A stretch of DNA of 64,000 nt, from assembly GCA_019044685.2 (NCBI GenBank), contig JAGTXX020000016.1, positions 372,001 to 436,000 on the forward strand, written 5' to 3'. Position numbers and translations under genes: made by a program. Numbering within the stretch: position 1 is the first letter of the stretch; the number at the start of each line of letters is the position of its first letter. Origin of the DNA: Nannochloris sp. 'desiccata' (taxonomy: Eukaryota; Chlorophyta; Trebouxiophyceae; Chlorellales; Chlorellaceae). Positions 62,221 to 64,000 of this stretch are shown piece after piece. The notes below the pieces were generated by a model, which saw only the letters and a program-made list of their open reading frames with translations, searched no databases and was not told the DNA's origin.

Positions 62221-62603
62221 CTATGAATATACGGAATAAAATTTCAAGATATTTGAAAGTAGGTGCCGTCGTCAATCAAAAAGAAAGTCTGTGATTTTCC
62301 AAATATTCTTTTCATGTATTAATATATGTTGATTTAAACTAAAGCTAAATAAATCAATTAGATTTTCTATTTGCAATATTATCATATTTGTAAATTTCAG
62401 TTTGTTTGTCTTGTCATTTTTTTCAAAGCTATAAATAGTCATAAGTGAAGGAGCTAGCAAGTAGCTGGGAGGTAGCAGGGCAGCTGGAGGAGTGTTCGCT
62501 GTTTTTATTCCTTTTTTGTTAGATACATAATGCGCTTACTAAGGCTACTATTTAGATAATAAATTTGCATACTTCTCTAACTAGCCTCTTAACAGCTTTA
62601 AAT
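62221..62603. other. intergenic stretch
   Basis: About 380 bp, very A/T-rich; GCAAGTAGCTGGGAGGTAGCAGGGCAGCTGG near 62459-62489 contains loosely repeated AGCTGG/GTAGC units. No gene seen. Confidence 0.35.
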
Positions 62604-62966
62604 ATGTTGCTGTCCGCCTCCAAGCTTGCGTTGCGTTCTCAGTTGGGTTTGGCCCGCGTGGTTCAGCCTGCTCTTAATGGAGCAGCCAGCTATAGCGCCG
62701 CTACACCAACCACGACCTCTGATGATCCTTTGAAGGCGGATTTACGTACTGAGAAAGCCCAAGAGAAAGAAATCGAGACGGATCAAGCTACAAAGGATAG
62801 CATCAGGCACGCTGCCGAGGGCAATGTCACAGAGGCAGTGAAAGATGTTGGCAAGATGGCAAAAGGCGCTGCTGCAGGTGCAGTAAAGTCTGGAAAAGTA
62901 ATGGCTGACTCTTTGAAGAAGAAGGCAAAGGGGGAAGATCCTGAAAAGGAAGCAAAGGGGCTTTGA
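62604..62966 (+). CDS. small LEA-like mitochondrial protein
   Basis: A single exon of 120 residues from ATG 62604 (the frame opens earlier only at a TTG). MLLSASKLALRSQLGLARVV is an amphipathic basic presequence, so mitochondrial import is likely. The mature part is Ala/Lys/Glu/Gly-rich and hydrophilic (EKAQEKEIETDQATKDSIRH, KDVGKMAKGAAAGAVKSGKV). It has the 11-residue-like periodicity of late-embryogenesis-abundant group 3 proteins, which protect membranes or enzymes during drying and freezing. The call is by composition and pattern; no exact family match is claimed. Confidence 0.7.
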   Translation: MLLSASKLALRSQLGLARVVQPALNGAASYSAATPTTTSDDPLKADLRTEKAQEKEIETDQATKDSIRHAAEGNVTEAVKDVGKMAKGAAAGAVKSGKVMADSLKKKAKGEDPEKEAKGL

Positions 62967-63004
62967 GAGGTCAGCTGGTAAAACAATACATGGGATGGCT
63001 CCGG

Positions 63005-63021
63005 GTTTTTTTTTTTTTTTG
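63005..63021 (+). repeat. poly-T tract
   Basis: An uninterrupted T run of about 16-17 bases just after the LEA-like gene; such runs are prone to sequencing and assembly length error. Confidence 0.8.
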
Positions 63022-63180
63022 GTAGAGTAGAATAGAGTTCCAGTATTCAGAGAAAGCCGTTACATTGTGTGTTATGTTTTAGCATGTAAAGAATCACTGT
63101 AAATGATCAAGAATTACTTGGAATAAATTGCTCAATTACCGCCCTGATAGCAGACCCTGCGAGACTCTCTGCCAATTATA

Positions 63181-63951
63181 TCAAAACTGCCCTCGCAGCA
63201 TTTTATATTTAAGTTCTAAAGTATATCTCAACGGCGAAAACCCTCCTCTTAGCAATTTGGCATCAAACACATTAAACTCTGCCTTTTCTAGCGCTGATAA
63301 ATACAGCCCAGCAGGCAACGCAGGCAATAACAACGGTCTGGCTGCAGCAGGGACGTCGTTCACATGGCCTCGTGCCACATCTAGATGCCCCTTTGCAGCA
63401 GAAGCAATAGCAAAAACAACATCACGTAAGCCCTGGCTTGCTTCCCCGCGTAATAAGTCGTCTGAAGAGATGCCGTGCTTCTCACACAGGTCTTTAGGAA
63501 GGTAGCTTTTATGTCTTTGAGCGACAAGGGCGGTATTTCTTAATAAGCCTGCTAGCCCTACAGCTTTGCCTACATGTGATGCGACATGATCAGTCGTGGT
63601 ATCTGCAATTCCCGCAGCTTCTAATTGCAGATAGAGCAGCTGAGAGTAGATTCCTTCAGAAAATTCTTCCAGGCCTGCAAGCGTTACTGGAGCGGTTTCT
63701 CTCAGCATATTGTCCTCTCTAGTAGAAATAATTTTTTGCAGTCTATATCGTGTGAGATTCTTTTCTTTAAGCACTGATGCGAGAGCTGTCATTGTGGGTT
63801 GTTCTGGAGCTTTGCCTTTATAGGCTGAGTTTAAAGCGTCACGCCACCATTGGCACCGCATTAAAATAAGCATTTCAGAATTAGCATGCTGTTCGATGAG
63901 GGAAGTTTCTACGTTGAAAGAACGTAGTGCTATAATCGATGCTCGTAGCTC
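63181..63951 (-). CDS. NDUFAF6-like complex I assembly factor, partial at 5' end
   Basis: The visible exon (63181-63951) codes 256 residues and begins at an acceptor (TGACAG, then GAG), so the start lies beyond the right edge. It belongs to the squalene/phytoene-synthase-like family but is the assembly-factor branch. The opening ELRASIIALRSFNVETSLIE and MRCQWWRDALNSAY match NDUFAF6. The DxxxD prenyl-diphosphate motifs of true synthases are absent, as expected. LEAAGIADTTTDHVASHVGK is the conserved helix. It acts in mitochondria on early assembly of complex I. Confidence 0.9.
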   Translation of the reverse strand, partial: ELRASIIALRSFNVETSLIEQHANSEMLILMRCQWWRDALNSAYKGKAPEQPTMTALASVLKEKNLTRYRLQKIISTREDNMLRETAPVTLAGLEEFSEGIYSQLLYLQLEAAGIADTTTDHVASHVGKAVGLAGLLRNTALVAQRHKSYLPKDLCEKHGISSDDLLRGEASQGLRDVVFAIASAAKGHLDVARGHVNDVPAAARPLLLPALPAGLYLSALEKAEFNVFDAKLLRGGFSPLRYTLELKYKMLRGQF

Positions 63952-64000
63952 CTGTCAGAAGTAGTATACGAGAAAAAAAAAAGGAATGAGTACTTTGTAG

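Overview
This window is nuclear DNA from a photosynthetic eukaryote, most likely a green alga. Nearly every gene continues across short GT-AG introns (about 75 to 200 bp). There are no operons or Shine-Dalgarno starts. The gene set includes a nuclear psaL (plastid-encoded in red algae), an LSF2/SEX4-like plastid phosphoglucan phosphatase, a plant-type ABC1K kinase, a proton-pump-interactor-like protein, a SWIRM/amine-oxidase histone demethylase and a CorA/MRS2 transporter. A short run of the plant/algal telomere unit TTTAGGG supports the same lineage. I cannot name the species. All gene models were built by hand from open frames, splice consensus and family motifs. Exon joins were accepted only when the reading phase closed and the joined protein matched a family or stayed protein-like.

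Layout. 1-6 kb (minus strand): 3' part of an OSCA/CSC1 channel, an mPGES-2-like protein, and a five-exon organellar P-loop ATPase. 6.7-7.4 kb: a small unrecognised gene, then 2.6 kb with no supported gene. 9.9-13.6 kb: an intronless cyclic-nucleotide-dependent kinase with four binding domains, followed by a small membrane-anchored protein with a basophilic phosphosite. 13.8-19.6 kb: a SOF1/DCAF13 ribosome-biogenesis factor (minus) and an LSD1-like demethylase (plus). 19.9-24.9 kb: two tandem receptor-like kinases with identical kinase domains and unrelated ectodomains. 25.8-27.7 kb: a CorA/MRS2 Mg transporter. 28.3-35.0 kb: a very large OTU protease, PD-(D/E)XK nuclease, SF2 helicase and HA-repeat gene. 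35.6-48.2 kb: GET4, monothiol glutaredoxin, derlin, a SAND plus Tudor-like chromatin protein, a peroxisomal dienoyl-CoA isomerase, a J-protein, two unrecognised genes and psaL. 48.7-57 kb (mainly minus): an unrecognised gene, a hAT-type miniature transposon, the phosphoglucan phosphatase, a frame-broken ORF, a BRCT protein, a TPR-like protein and a GNAT acetyltransferase. 57-64 kb: a PPI1-like coiled-coil protein, an ABC1K kinase, a small LEA-like mitochondrial protein and a partial NDUFAF6.

Most of the window is ordinary housekeeping sequence. The parts most worth a second look are: (1) the roughly 2,170-residue OTU-nuclease-helicase gene, whose HsdR-like core, homopolymer frame break and mosaic C-terminal repeats look like a mobile-element or defence protein; (2) the hAT MITE with perfect TIRs and a perfect 8-bp target duplication; (3) the receptor-kinase pair, where the kinase halves have been homogenised while the ectodomains were exchanged; and (4) a PKG-shaped kinase in which all four phosphate-binding cassettes carry the PKA-type alanine.
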